Positions 16,953-26,380 of a stretch of DNA of 64,000 nucleotides are shown piece after piece. Below the pieces are notes generated by a model, which had not been told where the DNA came from, ran no database searches, and saw only the letters and a program-made list of their open reading frames with translations. Location of the stretch: NCBI RefSeq assembly GCF_040256745.1, contig NZ_CP138335.1, positions 372,001-436,000 of the forward strand, written 5' to 3'. The position numbers and the translations under genes are program-made. This DNA comes from Scrofimicrobium sp. R131. Lineage in GTDB: Bacteria > Actinomycetota > Actinomycetes > Actinomycetales > Actinomycetaceae. Each line of letters opens with the position of its first letter. The stretch's first letter is position 1.

Positions 16953-18359
16953 GTGCTGAATAAGACACGAGTAATCTCCACGGCTGGGGGCGCGCTCCTG
17001 CTGGCCACTAGTCTGGCTGCCTGCGGAGGTGGCCAGCCGGCAGATCAGTCCGGCGATGCCACCGACGCCGTGACCCTCTCCTTCACCGCTAACGCCATCG
17101 TCGGGGGCAAAAACTCAGCCGAAGCCGAGTGGATTCAGGATTGGGTGATTCCCAACTTTGAAAAGGAAATGGCCGATCAGGGCAAGAACGTCAAGGTGAA
17201 CTTCGAACCTCAAGGCGTCGATGACGAGGACTACAAGACCAAGCTTGCCCTGGACCTGCAGTCGGGCGGCGGCGCCGACGTGTTTGCCATCGACGGCATC
17301 TGGGTGGGCGAATTCGCGGAAGCGGGGTACATCAAACCGCTGGAAGAGGTCGCACCCAACTCGGCCAGCTGGGACGGCTGGGAGCAGATTGACGACTCGG
17401 TCCAGCAGGCTCTGGCCTTTGATGGACAGCGCTACGGCGTGCCCCAGGGCGCTGACGGCCGCGTCATCTACTACAACAAGGATCTGTTCAAAGAGGCTGG
17501 TCTCCCGACTGACTGGCAGCCCACCAGCTGGGACGAAATCCTGGATGCGGCGAGGGCGCTGAAGAAGCTCGACGGGGTAATCCCGATCCAGCTCAACGCG
17601 GGAACGGCCATGGGTGAGGCCACCACCATGCAGGGCATCTTGCCGATGCTGGCTGGCGCTGGCGGCTCCGTCTGGCAGGACGGCAAGTGGCTGGGTGACA
17701 CCCCGCAGCTGGAAGACGTGATGAACCTGTACCGGACCATCTACGTGGACGAGCAGTTGGGTGACCCGATTCTGCAGCAGGAAGCCTCCGGGCGCGACAC
17801 TTCCTTCCAGCAGTTCGCGGACGGTCAGATCGGAATTTTGCTGGAGGGGGACTACTTCTGGCGCTCGGTGGTGAACCCCGCTGAAGGCGTTGGGACCGCC
17901 CCGATGGAGAACCGGGATGAAGTGGTTGGGTACGCTCTGATTCCGGCGATGAACCCCGGCACCGGGATCAACGGGCAGGATTTTGTGTCCATGTCCGGTG
18001 GCACCGGGCGCGTGCTGAACCCGAACTCGAAGAACCCTGACCTGGCTTGGGAACTGCTGGCCTTCATGAACTCGGCTGACGCCTACAAGGCGAAGGCTGC
18101 GGGCACCCTGTCCATTTCGCCGCGGGCCGATGTCAATGAGGAACTGCTTAAGGCCGACCCCATGCTCACCTTCGTTTCCAACGAGGTGCTCCCAATCACC
18201 GCTTACCGACCGGGCCTGGCCGCTTACCCGGAAGTGTCCCTTGCGCTCCAGCAAGCCAGCTTGGATGTGGTGAGTGGGACCCCGGTCTCCGACGCCCTGG
18301 CTACCTACGTCTCCACAATGGGGAACATTGTCGGGGCTGAGAACGTCTCGTCGAAGTAA
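16953..18359 (+). CDS. ABC transporter substrate-binding lipoprotein (family 1, sugar)
   Basis: 468 residues from the GTG at 16953 (AAAGGAC upstream). Signal peptide with lipobox LAAC (Cys near residue 24), then a Ser/Gly/Gln-rich linker. The mature protein has the extracellular solute-binding family 1 fold: YKTKLALDLQSGGGADVFAI, YGVPQGADGRVIYYNKDLF and FADGQIGILLEGDYFW. These bind oligosaccharides, trehalose/maltose-like sugars or glycerophosphodiesters. Followed by two permeases and an ATPase in one operon. Ligand unknown; the linked GH38 enzyme and PHP hydrolase suggest a mannosylated compound. Confidence 0.9.
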   Translation: MLNKTRVISTAGGALLLATSLAACGGGQPADQSGDATDAVTLSFTANAIVGGKNSAEAEWIQDWVIPNFEKEMADQGKNVKVNFEPQGVDDEDYKTKLALDLQSGGGADVFAIDGIWVGEFAEAGYIKPLEEVAPNSASWDGWEQIDDSVQQALAFDGQRYGVPQGADGRVIYYNKDLFKEAGLPTDWQPTSWDEILDAARALKKLDGVIPIQLNAGTAMGEATTMQGILPMLAGAGGSVWQDGKWLGDTPQLEDVMNLYRTIYVDEQLGDPILQQEASGRDTSFQQFADGQIGILLEGDYFWRSVVNPAEGVGTAPMENRDEVVGYALIPAMNPGTGINGQDFVSMSGGTGRVLNPNSKNPDLAWELLAFMNSADAYKAKAAGTLSISPRADVNEELLKADPMLTFVSNEVLPITAYRPGLAAYPEVSLALQQASLDVVSGTPVSDALATYVSTMGNIVGAENVSSK

Positions 18360-18362
18360 AGC

Positions 18363-19301
18363 ATGATGACCAACACAACTACGACAGCGCCGGGCAGTGT
18401 CAAAGCTGCCCGGCGCCGCCGGCGCGCCGACGACGTCGCCGGCCTGGGAAAGGGCAAAGCGGCAATTTTCGTTGCCCCCGCCCTGATCCTGATCGGAATG
18501 TTCCTAATCTTCCCGGCCATTTGGACCATCTATCTGGGGATGACCGACTATCGCCTCACCGGCGTGCAGGCGGCTGACCCCCAGTTTGTCGGGCTGGACA
18601 ACTTCCGATTTGCCCTCAGCGATCCGGCCTTCTGGAACTCGCTGAAACTCACGTTCATCTTCGTGCTGCTGTCCGGGGTGATCGGCCAGTCATTCCTTGG
18701 CTTCGGACTGGCCTGGGCGATTCAAGGCCTGCGCGGATTCTGGAAAGGCCTGGTTGAGGGGCTGGCCCTGGCTGCCTGGGTGATTCCCTCCTCGGTGGTC
18801 GCATTCTTGTGGATTGCCCTCCTGGATCGGCGGGGTGGAACCCTGAACCTGATTCTGAATACGCCCGGTCACGCCTGGTTGATCAACAATCCCATGACGG
18901 TGATCGTCATCTTCAACATCTGGATTGGCACCGCCTTCTCGATGCAGCTGTTCTCCTCGGCTTTGGCGGCGGTCCCGCCTTCACAACTTGAGAGCGCTCG
19001 CATGGCGGGGGCATCCGGTTGGCAGCAGCTCAGAGACGTAATCCTGCCCAACATCAAGGGCCACATTCTGACCAACACCCTGCTCATTACCCTGTGGACG
19101 TTCAATACGTTCACTCCGTATCTGCTGACAGCCGGTGGGCCCAACGGTGCAACCTCAATCCTGTCGGTCTACATCTATCGGACCGCAATTCCGGGCGGGC
19201 AACTGGGGCTGGGGGCGGCGATCTCACTGATCATGCTGCTGATCAACCTGGTGATTGCCCTGGCCTACCTGCGGATTGCCCGGGGAAGGAAGGGCAAATG
19301 A
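18363..19301 (+). CDS. Sugar ABC transporter permease (MalF/UgpA type)
   Basis: 312 residues; ATG at 18363 is immediately followed by a second ATG at 18366, either usable. A basic, Arg-rich N-tail (RRRRADDVAG) precedes six membrane segments. The EAA loop reads ESARMAGASGWQQLRDVILP, the conserved contact for the ATPase. The downstream permease overlaps by 4 bp (ATGA). In family 1 sugar importers this protein pairs with a MalG-type permease to form the channel. Confidence 0.9.
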   Translation: MMTNTTTTAPGSVKAARRRRRADDVAGLGKGKAAIFVAPALILIGMFLIFPAIWTIYLGMTDYRLTGVQAADPQFVGLDNFRFALSDPAFWNSLKLTFIFVLLSGVIGQSFLGFGLAWAIQGLRGFWKGLVEGLALAAWVIPSSVVAFLWIALLDRRGGTLNLILNTPGHAWLINNPMTVIVIFNIWIGTAFSMQLFSSALAAVPPSQLESARMAGASGWQQLRDVILPNIKGHILTNTLLITLWTFNTFTPYLLTAGGPNGATSILSVYIYRTAIPGGQLGLGAAISLIMLLINLVIALAYLRIARGRKGK

Positions 19302-20143
19302 CTAAGACTTCCCGCCGCCCCAATGCGGCCAAACGTTTCCTGCACCGGATCACCTTTGTGGTGCTCCTATCCCTGGTGTCGCTGTTTTTCGCTCTGCCGA
19401 TGCTCTGGCTGGTGACCGCGCCCTTTGACGCGCAGCCGACGATGGCCGTGTCGATTCCGGACTGGACCCTCAGCAACTTTGGGCGGGTCTTCGACAACCC
19501 CTACGCGGTCCGCGCTATCGGTAACTCCCTGATCATCGGCTTGGGCACCATGGCCCTGGTGGTGGTCTTGGGCGCAACCGCCTCCTACGCGCTGTCCCGT
19601 GTCAACATTCCGGGTCGAGATGCACTGCTCTACGCGCTGCTTCTGCTCAGCTCCATCGTCACCGGCACCGCCGCCATGGTTCCGACCTTCCAACTGATCA
19701 ACATGCTGGGCCTGATCAACACCCAGGTGGCGGTGATCCTGGTGATCACCGGCGGACTGCTGCCCACGGTGATCTTCATTTTGAAGGACTTCATGGACAC
19801 GTTGCCCAAGTCCTACGAGGAGTCGGCCCGCCTGTACGGTGCCAAGCCGTGGCAGGTCCTCACCCACGTGGTGGTTCCTGTGGCCCGGCCCGGGATTGCG
19901 TTCATCGCGATCTGGTCGATTGTGCAGGTGTGGGGGAACTTCCTGGTGCCCTTCATCATGCTGCGCAGTCCGGAACTGCAACCCGCAGCCGTGGTCATGT
20001 ATACCTTCTACACCGAGTCGGGCCAGGCGGATCTGCGACTGATCTCCGCATTCTCACTCATCTACTCACTGCCGGTGATTCTCATTTACTTCTTGGTGAA
20101 CCGTAAGTTCGGGTTCCGCTTCCACGGAGGGATCAAATCCTAA
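19298..20143 (+). CDS. Carbohydrate ABC transporter permease (MalG/UgpE type)
   Basis: 281 residues starting at the ATG at 19298 that overlaps the previous stop. Six hydrophobic helices and the EAA motif EESARLYGAKPWQVLTHVVV. Ends in KFGFRFHGGIKS, typical of MalG-like permeases that stop in a short cytoplasmic tail near GG(I/V)K. Its TAA overlaps the ATG of the ATPase gene by one base, so the four transporter genes are coupled. Confidence 0.9.
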   Translation: MTKTSRRPNAAKRFLHRITFVVLLSLVSLFFALPMLWLVTAPFDAQPTMAVSIPDWTLSNFGRVFDNPYAVRAIGNSLIIGLGTMALVVVLGATASYALSRVNIPGRDALLYALLLLSSIVTGTAAMVPTFQLINMLGLINTQVAVILVITGGLLPTVIFILKDFMDTLPKSYEESARLYGAKPWQVLTHVVVPVARPGIAFIAIWSIVQVWGNFLVPFIMLRSPELQPAAVVMYTFYTESGQADLRLISAFSLIYSLPVILIYFLVNRKFGFRFHGGIKS

Positions 20144-21210
20144 TGTCCTCAATCAAAATGACAGACCTGGTCAAGGAATACCCGGGCGGTGTTCGCGGTG
20201 TCGATCAACTGGATCTGGAGATCCAGGACGGTGAGTTTTTCGCCCTCCTCGGTCCTTCCGGCTGTGGCAAGACCACCCTGCTACGTTCAATTGCCGGGCT
20301 CGAGGCCATCACTGAAGGCACCCTTTGGATTGACTCCGATGAGGTCACCCACGCCGAACCCGGCGACCGGGGAGTGGCCATGGTGTTCCAGGATTACGCC
20401 CTGTTCCCGCACATGAACGTCGCGGACAATATTGCCTATCCGCTGCGAATCAGGAAGGTCGCCAAGCACGAGCGCCATGCCAAGGCCGCTCAGGTGGCCG
20501 ACAGCCTGTCCCTCGAAGGACTGCTGGAACGCAGGCCCGGGCAGCTCTCCGGTGGACAGCAGCAGCGGGTGGCCCTGGCCCGAGCCGTTGGGACCGAGCC
20601 GACAGTGCTCCTCCTGGACGAACCGCTCTCAAACCTTGATGCCCGCCTGCGGCTCGAAGCCCGCACCTTCCTGAAGGAGTTGCAGCGAGACCTGGGGATC
20701 ACCACCGTCTTCGTCACCCACGACCAGGCGGAAGCGTTGGCTTTGGCCGACCGGATTGCGGTCATGAAAAAAGGCAAACTGCAGCAGGTCGGTACTCCGA
20801 AGGAAGTGTTCCAGCGCCCCGCCAATACTTTTGTGGCTGGGTTTATCGGATCGCACCCGATGAACCTGCTTCCGGCTCAGGTGGCCGATGGGCACCTGAC
20901 CGTGTCCGGCATTCAGGTTGGAGTGCGGGTCGACCCGGCTCAAGCCCACGACGGTGAGTCGGTCATCTGGGGCATTCGGCCCGAGTACTTGCACTGGCAC
21001 GCGGAAGTCGGCCCCAACCGGTTCGAGGTTCGCGCCCGCACGGTGGAAAGCCTGGGGGCCAGCTCCCTGGTGACGGTGGAACTTGGTGACCAGGTGCTGC
21101 AACTGATCGTCGACGAAGACGACTGCCCCGAACCGGGCGTGGTTGGCTACGTCTCGGTCCGGGACGGAAGATCGCTGATGTTCGATCTGGAAACCACCGA
21201 GAGGATCTAG
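20143..21210 (+). CDS. ABC transporter ATP-binding protein (MalK/UgpC type)
   Basis: 355 residues. Walker A GPSGCGKTTLLRS near residue 37, Q-loop in VFQDYALFPHM, signature LSGGQQQRVALARA and Walker B VLLLDEPLSNLD, then the H-loop VFVTHDQAEA. The C-terminal third (about 245-355) is the TOBE/regulatory domain of MalK-type subunits. Encoding the ATPase inside a sugar operon is less usual in Actinobacteria, which often share one MsiK; here it looks dedicated to this transporter. Confidence 0.92.
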   Translation: MSSIKMTDLVKEYPGGVRGVDQLDLEIQDGEFFALLGPSGCGKTTLLRSIAGLEAITEGTLWIDSDEVTHAEPGDRGVAMVFQDYALFPHMNVADNIAYPLRIRKVAKHERHAKAAQVADSLSLEGLLERRPGQLSGGQQQRVALARAVGTEPTVLLLDEPLSNLDARLRLEARTFLKELQRDLGITTVFVTHDQAEALALADRIAVMKKGKLQQVGTPKEVFQRPANTFVAGFIGSHPMNLLPAQVADGHLTVSGIQVGVRVDPAQAHDGESVIWGIRPEYLHWHAEVGPNRFEVRARTVESLGASSLVTVELGDQVLQLIVDEDDCPEPGVVGYVSVRDGRSLMFDLETTERI

Positions 21211-21212
21211 CG

Positions 21213-22454
21213 ATGCTGGTGACCACGGTACAGGCCGACCTGCGTCTGCAAGCGCAGGATCGATACCACCGAGTGCCCTTCACGGTTCCTCCGGGGGCAC
21301 CCTCGGTTGGGGTAAGGATTAGCGTCACCGACGGGGTGGTTGACCTGGGGTGCGAGGGGGCCGACGGCTGGCGCGGTTGGTCGGGTGGGGCTCGAACAGA
21401 GTTCACCATCACGGCGGAGGCGGCCACCCCCGGCTACGTCCCGGGACCTCTGGAAGCAGGGGAGTGGGCAGTCATTCTGGGCCTGCATAACCTGCCCTCG
21501 GGTGCGGCGCAGATTCGGGTGGAAGTTAGCGTTCCCTCGGAGGTTGACCTGCCCGAACCCACGCCGGCACCGGCGGTGCCAACCCGCTCGCCGCGCCCGG
21601 AACTGCCCGCGCCCCCCGGCCTGACCTGGTTTGCCGGTGATTTCCACAATCACACGCTACATTCGGATGGAAAACTTACTATCGAGGAACTGGCGGCCCT
21701 CGGAGTGGAAAGCGGCCTCGACTTTTTAGCGGTCACAGACCACAACACGGTCAGCCACCATCCGTTCCTTCCGCAGATCGGTCGGGACTATGGCATCACC
21801 CTGGTGCCGGGCCAAGAGGTGACCACTCATCGCGGTCACGCCAACGCTTTTGGCGACATTGGGTGGATCGACTTTCGGGAGCATCCGGATCGATGGGTGG
21901 ACGAGGTGGAAGCGCGCGGCGGGATCCTGTCGCTAAACCACCCGATCGATGCCGACTGCGCCTGGATGGTGCCGCTAACACGAACCCCGAAGGCAGTAGA
22001 GCTGTGGCATTCAACCTGGTACCGAGACCTGTGTGGGACCGGGATCTTCGCCTGGCTGGCCGGACGCGACCGGAGAGTCACCCTCCTGGGGGGCACCGAT
22101 TTCCACAACCTTGGTCAACCGCCCAGGCCCGGCACCCCAACCACGTGGGTGGCCGCCACCGAAAACACTCTCGAAGCCATTCTGGAGGCGGTGCGGGCCG
22201 GTCGAACCGCGATCACCGGTTCGGTCACTCTAGCCGACGGGGTGATCACGCCGCGGCTGACCGACTGTCCGATCCTGCTGCGCCAGGATGATTCCACCCT
22301 GCTGGCGCTGCGAGCCCAAGGGCTAGTGTTTGTCGACTTCCTTGGCAACCGAACTGTGGTTGATGAAGAGGAGCAAGCTTTTGCGGCCCCGCTGGATCGC
22401 GGCCCCTACTCTTTGCTGTTGCCGGACCGAAAGATTGTCGCCCTGAGCGCGTAA
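21213..22454 (+). CDS. PHP-domain metal-dependent hydrolase (CehA/McbA family)
   Basis: 413 residues starting two bases after the ATPase stop. Residues about 1-140 form a beta-rich, Pro-rich domain with no clear motif. From about residue 145 a PHP domain follows: FHNHTLHSDGKLTIEELAAL supplies the first two His, FLAVTDHNTVSHHPF the Asp/His pair, LVPGQEVTTHRGHANAFGD the Glu and His, and LGGTDFHNLG the last His. The arrangement predicts three metal ions and phosphoesterase-type chemistry. CehA/McbA members hydrolyse aryl carbamates, and related PHP proteins hydrolyse phosphodiesters. Sitting between a sugar importer and a mannosidase, a phosphodiester or phosphomonoester on a glycan is a reasonable substrate guess. 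Confidence 0.8.
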   Translation: MLVTTVQADLRLQAQDRYHRVPFTVPPGAPSVGVRISVTDGVVDLGCEGADGWRGWSGGARTEFTITAEAATPGYVPGPLEAGEWAVILGLHNLPSGAAQIRVEVSVPSEVDLPEPTPAPAVPTRSPRPELPAPPGLTWFAGDFHNHTLHSDGKLTIEELAALGVESGLDFLAVTDHNTVSHHPFLPQIGRDYGITLVPGQEVTTHRGHANAFGDIGWIDFREHPDRWVDEVEARGGILSLNHPIDADCAWMVPLTRTPKAVELWHSTWYRDLCGTGIFAWLAGRDRRVTLLGGTDFHNLGQPPRPGTPTTWVAATENTLEAILEAVRAGRTAITGSVTLADGVITPRLTDCPILLRQDDSTLLALRAQGLVFVDFLGNRTVVDEEEQAFAAPLDRGPYSLLLPDRKIVALSA

Positions 22455-22467
22455 CTGAAAGATAACC

Positions 22468-25107
22468 ATGACCTCTGTTCCTGATGAAATTGTCGTTGTG
22501 CCCCACACTCACTGGGACCGCGAATGGTATGAGCCCCACGACGTGTTTCGCCTGCGTTTGGTGCACATGATCGATGGGCTGCTGGACTTGCTTGAGCGCG
22601 AACCCAGCTATCGCTTTACTCTCGACGGGCAGGCGGCCGCCATCAACGACTATTTGGAGATGCGCCCCGAAAACACTGCCCGGGTGCGGCGACTGGTGAC
22701 CGACGGACAGTTGGCCATCGGTCCGTTCCTGATCCTGCTCGATGAGTTCTGCTGCGATGGGGAAACCATCATCCGAAACCTGGAGTTGGGGTTGAGCTCG
22801 TCCAGGAAGTTGGGCCCGGAAATGCGGCTAGGCTACCTGCCCGACATGTTTGGTCACGCGGCCCAGACGCCGCAGATCCTGGCCGGGTTTGGCCTGGAAG
22901 ACACGGCGCTGTGGCGGGGGGCGCCCGACGCAGTTCGGTTCCACGCCTTCACCTGGAAAGCCCTCAACGGGCAGGGGGTGCGCTGCGAGTACCTGTATGA
23001 CGGGTACGGTAACGGGCTAGATTTGTTTGCGCTCCCAGGGCAACTTCCCGAGCTGGCATCGGAGTACGCCCGTCGAAATGCCTCCTGGTACGACGGGGAC
23101 CCCGTGTTAGCGATGCTGGGTTCGGACCATACGGCGCCACTGGCCGATTTGGTGGAACGGATCGAAGCTGCGGCCAAGGATCCGCGGGCACCCAGGTTCA
23201 AGATCGCCACGGTGGCGGAGTACGTGGAGAGTGTGAGCGCTCGCAATCTCCCCGAGGTTACCGGTGAGCTTCGTTCACACGCCCGGGGAAACCTACTGCC
23301 CGGGGTCTTCTCGATCCGGACCAACCTCAAGCAGTCGATGGCTGACGCTGAGCGCGCGGTCAACGTGGCAGAACGGCTGGACGCCCTGTTCCCAGGCGCC
23401 GACCACCAGCGGTTCTTTGAAACCGCCTGGTACCGGATTGTCGAATCGACGGCCCACGATTCCGTCACAGGCTGCGGCGTCGACTCCACGGCCGAGCAGG
23501 TGGAAACTCGGCTGCACACTGCTTCGCACCTGGCCCGGGGGGTGACCGAAGCGGTGTTGAAGCGGGCCGCCTCCGGTGTCAGTGCGGACGACTACCTGGT
23601 GGTCAACCCGTCGTCCTTTGCACGGATGTCCCAGGTGGAACTGGTAGTGGGCCGGGAGATTCCGCCCGGCGCCCAACAGTTGGCCGAGTTGCCAACCGTG
23701 TTGGGAGACGAGGTGATGGCCCGCGCCGACCTGGTCAAACTCCTACGTCGAATCCACGGTCGTGAACTATTTGGCCAGCAGATCAACGGCTACACCTGGG
23801 GTGAGCATGAGCTCCGCTTTGATGTGGGTGAAGTAGCGGTCGGCCCGTTCGACCTGGCTCAGTTCACCCGTGAGTTGGAGTCTGCCCCCGAAGGGGACTG
23901 GCACGTGTTGACCGTGGCCGAGCCGCGCCACCGCATTCTGGTTCAGGTTCCCACTGGCGGACTAGGGGTCAATCTGGCCAGCACCACTGCCGGGGGAGGC
24001 AGCGTCCGGGCCAGCGCTACGGGATTGTCTAACGCCCAGGTTCAGGTCACAATCAATGAGGATGGCACCGTTGATGTGCGGTCAGAAGGCTACCTCGTGG
24101 AGCGGGCCCTCCGTCTGACCGATGAGGGTGATCGCGGCGATTCCTACAACTTTGGGCCTTTGGCAGGCGACCATCCAGTCGACCGGCCGACGTCGGTCAA
24201 TGTGAGCGTGCTCGAAGCCGGCCCACTGCGTGGACGGGTGCGGATCGACCGGACCTATCAGATTCCGGTTGGGGTGGATTCGGCTGACCGAGATCGGCGC
24301 CTACCAGAACTAGTGGAGCAACTGGTTTCCACGGTGGTTGAGTTGCGGGACACCGAGGACTTTGTCCGGGTGGAAATCTCTCTCACCAACCGAGCTCGGG
24401 ATCATCGACTCCGGGTTCTGGTGCCCACCGGGGTGAGCGCTCTCACCTCCTCTGCCAGTGCCGGCCAGTACGGCGTGACCACTCGCGGCCGGACCGGTGA
24501 GGGCGGCTGGGGGGAGTTCCCACTTCCAACATTCCCCGCAACCGTTTTCGCCCACGCCGGCCAAACCACCGTTCTGCTGGACAAGCTGACCGAGTACGAA
24601 GTGACCGATCCGGGGGACGACCTGGCCCTCACCCTCGTTCGCTCGGTCGGAATGATGAGTGTGAACGTTCACCCGCTAAGGGATGAGCCTGCTGGTTCTG
24701 AGATCCCGGTTCCGGGTGCGCAGTATCTAGACACCACAGTTGTCACCAGGTTCGCAATCCTGCCTTCGCCCCACGGTTGGGAGGAAGCGGAGGCAGCCCG
24801 CCACGCGGATCTATTCCGCCTCCGCCCGCTGGCCATCCGTGGGCAGGCCCCGGTCGGAACCAGCTCCGAGGTGCCGGAGCCGGCCGTGACCGTGGCTACT
24901 TCCGGCCGGGTCCCGCTCACCTCGCTTCGGCGAGTTGACGCCGGGTGGGAAGCTCGCTTCGTGAATTACGACTACCAGGACCAAGAGCTACGCCTAGATA
25001 CTGACCGCGAGTGGGAGCCGGTGAACCTCGCGGGTGAGCGCCTCCCAGGTGCGGTGGCGCAACCGATTCCCGCCTCCACCATCGCGACGTTCAGGACTGG
25101 GCGATAG
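22468..25107 (+). CDS. Glycoside hydrolase family 38 alpha-mannosidase
   Basis: 879 residues, normal for bacterial GH38. The catalytic region opens with VPHTHWDREWYEPHDVFRLR (zinc-binding HxHWDREW motif) and carries GYLPDMFGHAAQ with the nucleophile aspartate, then LWRGAPDAVRF. A helical middle domain with HDSVTGCGVDSTAEQV (a zinc/active-site block) precedes beta-rich C-terminal domains (about 400-879). GH38 enzymes release alpha-linked mannose; bacterial members act on mannosylglycerate (MngB) or glycans. No signal peptide, so it should act in the cytosol on imported material. Last gene of the operon, followed by a strong terminator. Confidence 0.9.
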   Translation: MTSVPDEIVVVPHTHWDREWYEPHDVFRLRLVHMIDGLLDLLEREPSYRFTLDGQAAAINDYLEMRPENTARVRRLVTDGQLAIGPFLILLDEFCCDGETIIRNLELGLSSSRKLGPEMRLGYLPDMFGHAAQTPQILAGFGLEDTALWRGAPDAVRFHAFTWKALNGQGVRCEYLYDGYGNGLDLFALPGQLPELASEYARRNASWYDGDPVLAMLGSDHTAPLADLVERIEAAAKDPRAPRFKIATVAEYVESVSARNLPEVTGELRSHARGNLLPGVFSIRTNLKQSMADAERAVNVAERLDALFPGADHQRFFETAWYRIVESTAHDSVTGCGVDSTAEQVETRLHTASHLARGVTEAVLKRAASGVSADDYLVVNPSSFARMSQVELVVGREIPPGAQQLAELPTVLGDEVMARADLVKLLRRIHGRELFGQQINGYTWGEHELRFDVGEVAVGPFDLAQFTRELESAPEGDWHVLTVAEPRHRILVQVPTGGLGVNLASTTAGGGSVRASATGLSNAQVQVTINEDGTVDVRSEGYLVERALRLTDEGDRGDSYNFGPLAGDHPVDRPTSVNVSVLEAGPLRGRVRIDRTYQIPVGVDSADRDRRLPELVEQLVSTVVELRDTEDFVRVEISLTNRARDHRLRVLVPTGVSALTSSASAGQYGVTTRGRTGEGGWGEFPLPTFPATVFAHAGQTTVLLDKLTEYEVTDPGDDLALTLVRSVGMMSVNVHPLRDEPAGSEIPVPGAQYLDTTVVTRFAILPSPHGWEEAEAARHADLFRLRPLAIRGQAPVGTSSEVPEPAVTVATSGRVPLTSLRRVDAGWEARFVNYDYQDQELRLDTDREWEPVNLAGERLPGAVAQPIPASTIATFRTGR

Positions 25108-25125
25108 TCGGTGAGATAGCGGGTT

Positions 25126-25173
25126 GACGGGCCGAGGCAGGCCTAAATCGGATCTGCCCCGGCCCGTCTTTTT
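25126..25173 (+). terminator. Rho-independent terminator after the alpha-mannosidase gene
   Basis: GACGGGCCGAGGCAG (25126-25140) pairs with CTGCCCCGGCCCGTC (25154-25168) and is followed by a run of T. Stem about 15 bp with a bulge. It closes the eight-gene operon. Confidence 0.9.
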
Positions 25174-25376
25174 GTCGCATTTCGTCGACGGTAGAAACTT
25201 ACGGTTAACCGATCCACCGGGCCGCGGTATGCACCTTAGTTGATTTGCAAACCAGATGGACTTTTTCGCCTAGAACGGGCCTTAAGTCCAGCGTATACTC
25301 CCCGTAGGCGCTGACCACTTCACTTTGCAGGTGGAACTTATCATCGCTCTCCAGCACCATTTTTGAGGAGGTTGTG
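25174..25376 (+). promoter_or_regulatory. Upstream region of glsA with probable promoter
   Basis: TATACT at 25294-25299 is a good -10; the best-placed -35 (TAGAAC, 25271-25276) is weak, so an activator or alternative sigma factor may be needed. Transcript leader would be about 70 nt. GAGGAGG at 25363-25371 is the ribosome site. Confidence 0.45.
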
Positions 25377-26378
25377 ATGGATTTAGACGTCTCAGATGTG
25401 CGCCAACAGGCCGCGACCGGATTAATCCCACCTGAAGGTGAGATTATGGCAGCCCTGCGGGGAGCCTACGAGCGCGCCCTGGAACACCACGAGGGGCAGG
25501 TCGCCGACTATATCCCCGCTTTGGCCCGCGCCGACCACGAAGCGTTTGACCTGGTTGTGGTCGATGTGGAGGGCAACTCCTACCAGCAGCAGGGAAGTGG
25601 AGCCAGTTTCACGATTCAATCTATCTCGAAGGCATTTGTCTACGCGTTGGTGTGTGAACGCCTCGGTCACGAGCGGGCTCTTGAGCTGGTCGGGGTCAAC
25701 AATACGGGCCTCCCATTTAACTCGGTGATAGCGCTGGAGCTGAATCACGGGCATCCGATGAACCCAATGGTCAACGCGGGGGCGCTGTCGACCACCTCCC
25801 TGGTTCCCGGTGACAACCCCACCTCCCAGTGGGAGTTCATCCTGGCCGGCCTGAGCGGTTTTGCCGGCCACCAACTGACCGTGGACGAGGAAGTCTTCCA
25901 GTCAGAGATGGCCACCAATCAGCGGAACATGGCCATTGCCCGCCTCCTGCAAAGCTATGACCGCCTCGATGGGGATCCCGACCAGGTGGTGGAGGTCTAC
26001 ACCCGGCAGTGTTCGGTCCAGGTCACCGCCGCTGATCTGGCAGTCATGGGGGCCACCCTTGCCGATGGTGGGGTCAACCCGATCACGAAACAGCGGGTGG
26101 TCTCCGCCGAAGTGGCCCGCGATACCTTGGCGGTGATGGCCGCCTCGGGCCTGTATGAGAACTCGGGACTGTGGCTGTTCGACATTGGTCTTCCCGGCAA
26201 GTCCGGGGTCGCGGGCGGCCTGGTCACCGTGGCCCCCGGAAAAGGTGGGATCGGTTGTTACGGTCCGGCACTGGACTCAGCTGGCAACAGCGTTCGCGGC
26301 CAGATTGCCACCGCCTACCTGTCCCGCTCCCTCGGCCTGAACATTTTTGCTTCCAACCCCCGACCGGAAGGTGCCTGA
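25377..26378 (+). CDS. glsA: Glutaminase A
   Basis: 333 residues from the ATG at 25377 (GAGGAGG five bases upstream; the GTG at 25374 is too close to it). Serine-dependent beta-lactamase-like fold typical of glutaminases: FTIQSISKAF with the catalytic Ser-x-x-Lys, NPMVNAGALS, SEMATNQRNMAIA and GKSGVAGGLV. It hydrolyses glutamine to glutamate and ammonia. Length is usual for the family (about 310-330). The next gene, an MFS exporter, starts 3 bp after its stop, so the two are co-transcribed. In enteric bacteria glutaminase with a glutamate antiporter gives acid resistance; here the partner is a different family, so that role is only an analogy. Confidence 0.92.
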   Translation: MDLDVSDVRQQAATGLIPPEGEIMAALRGAYERALEHHEGQVADYIPALARADHEAFDLVVVDVEGNSYQQQGSGASFTIQSISKAFVYALVCERLGHERALELVGVNNTGLPFNSVIALELNHGHPMNPMVNAGALSTTSLVPGDNPTSQWEFILAGLSGFAGHQLTVDEEVFQSEMATNQRNMAIARLLQSYDRLDGDPDQVVEVYTRQCSVQVTAADLAVMGATLADGGVNPITKQRVVSAEVARDTLAVMAASGLYENSGLWLFDIGLPGKSGVAGGLVTVAPGKGGIGCYGPALDSAGNSVRGQIATAYLSRSLGLNIFASNPRPEGA

Positions 26379-26380
26379 TT

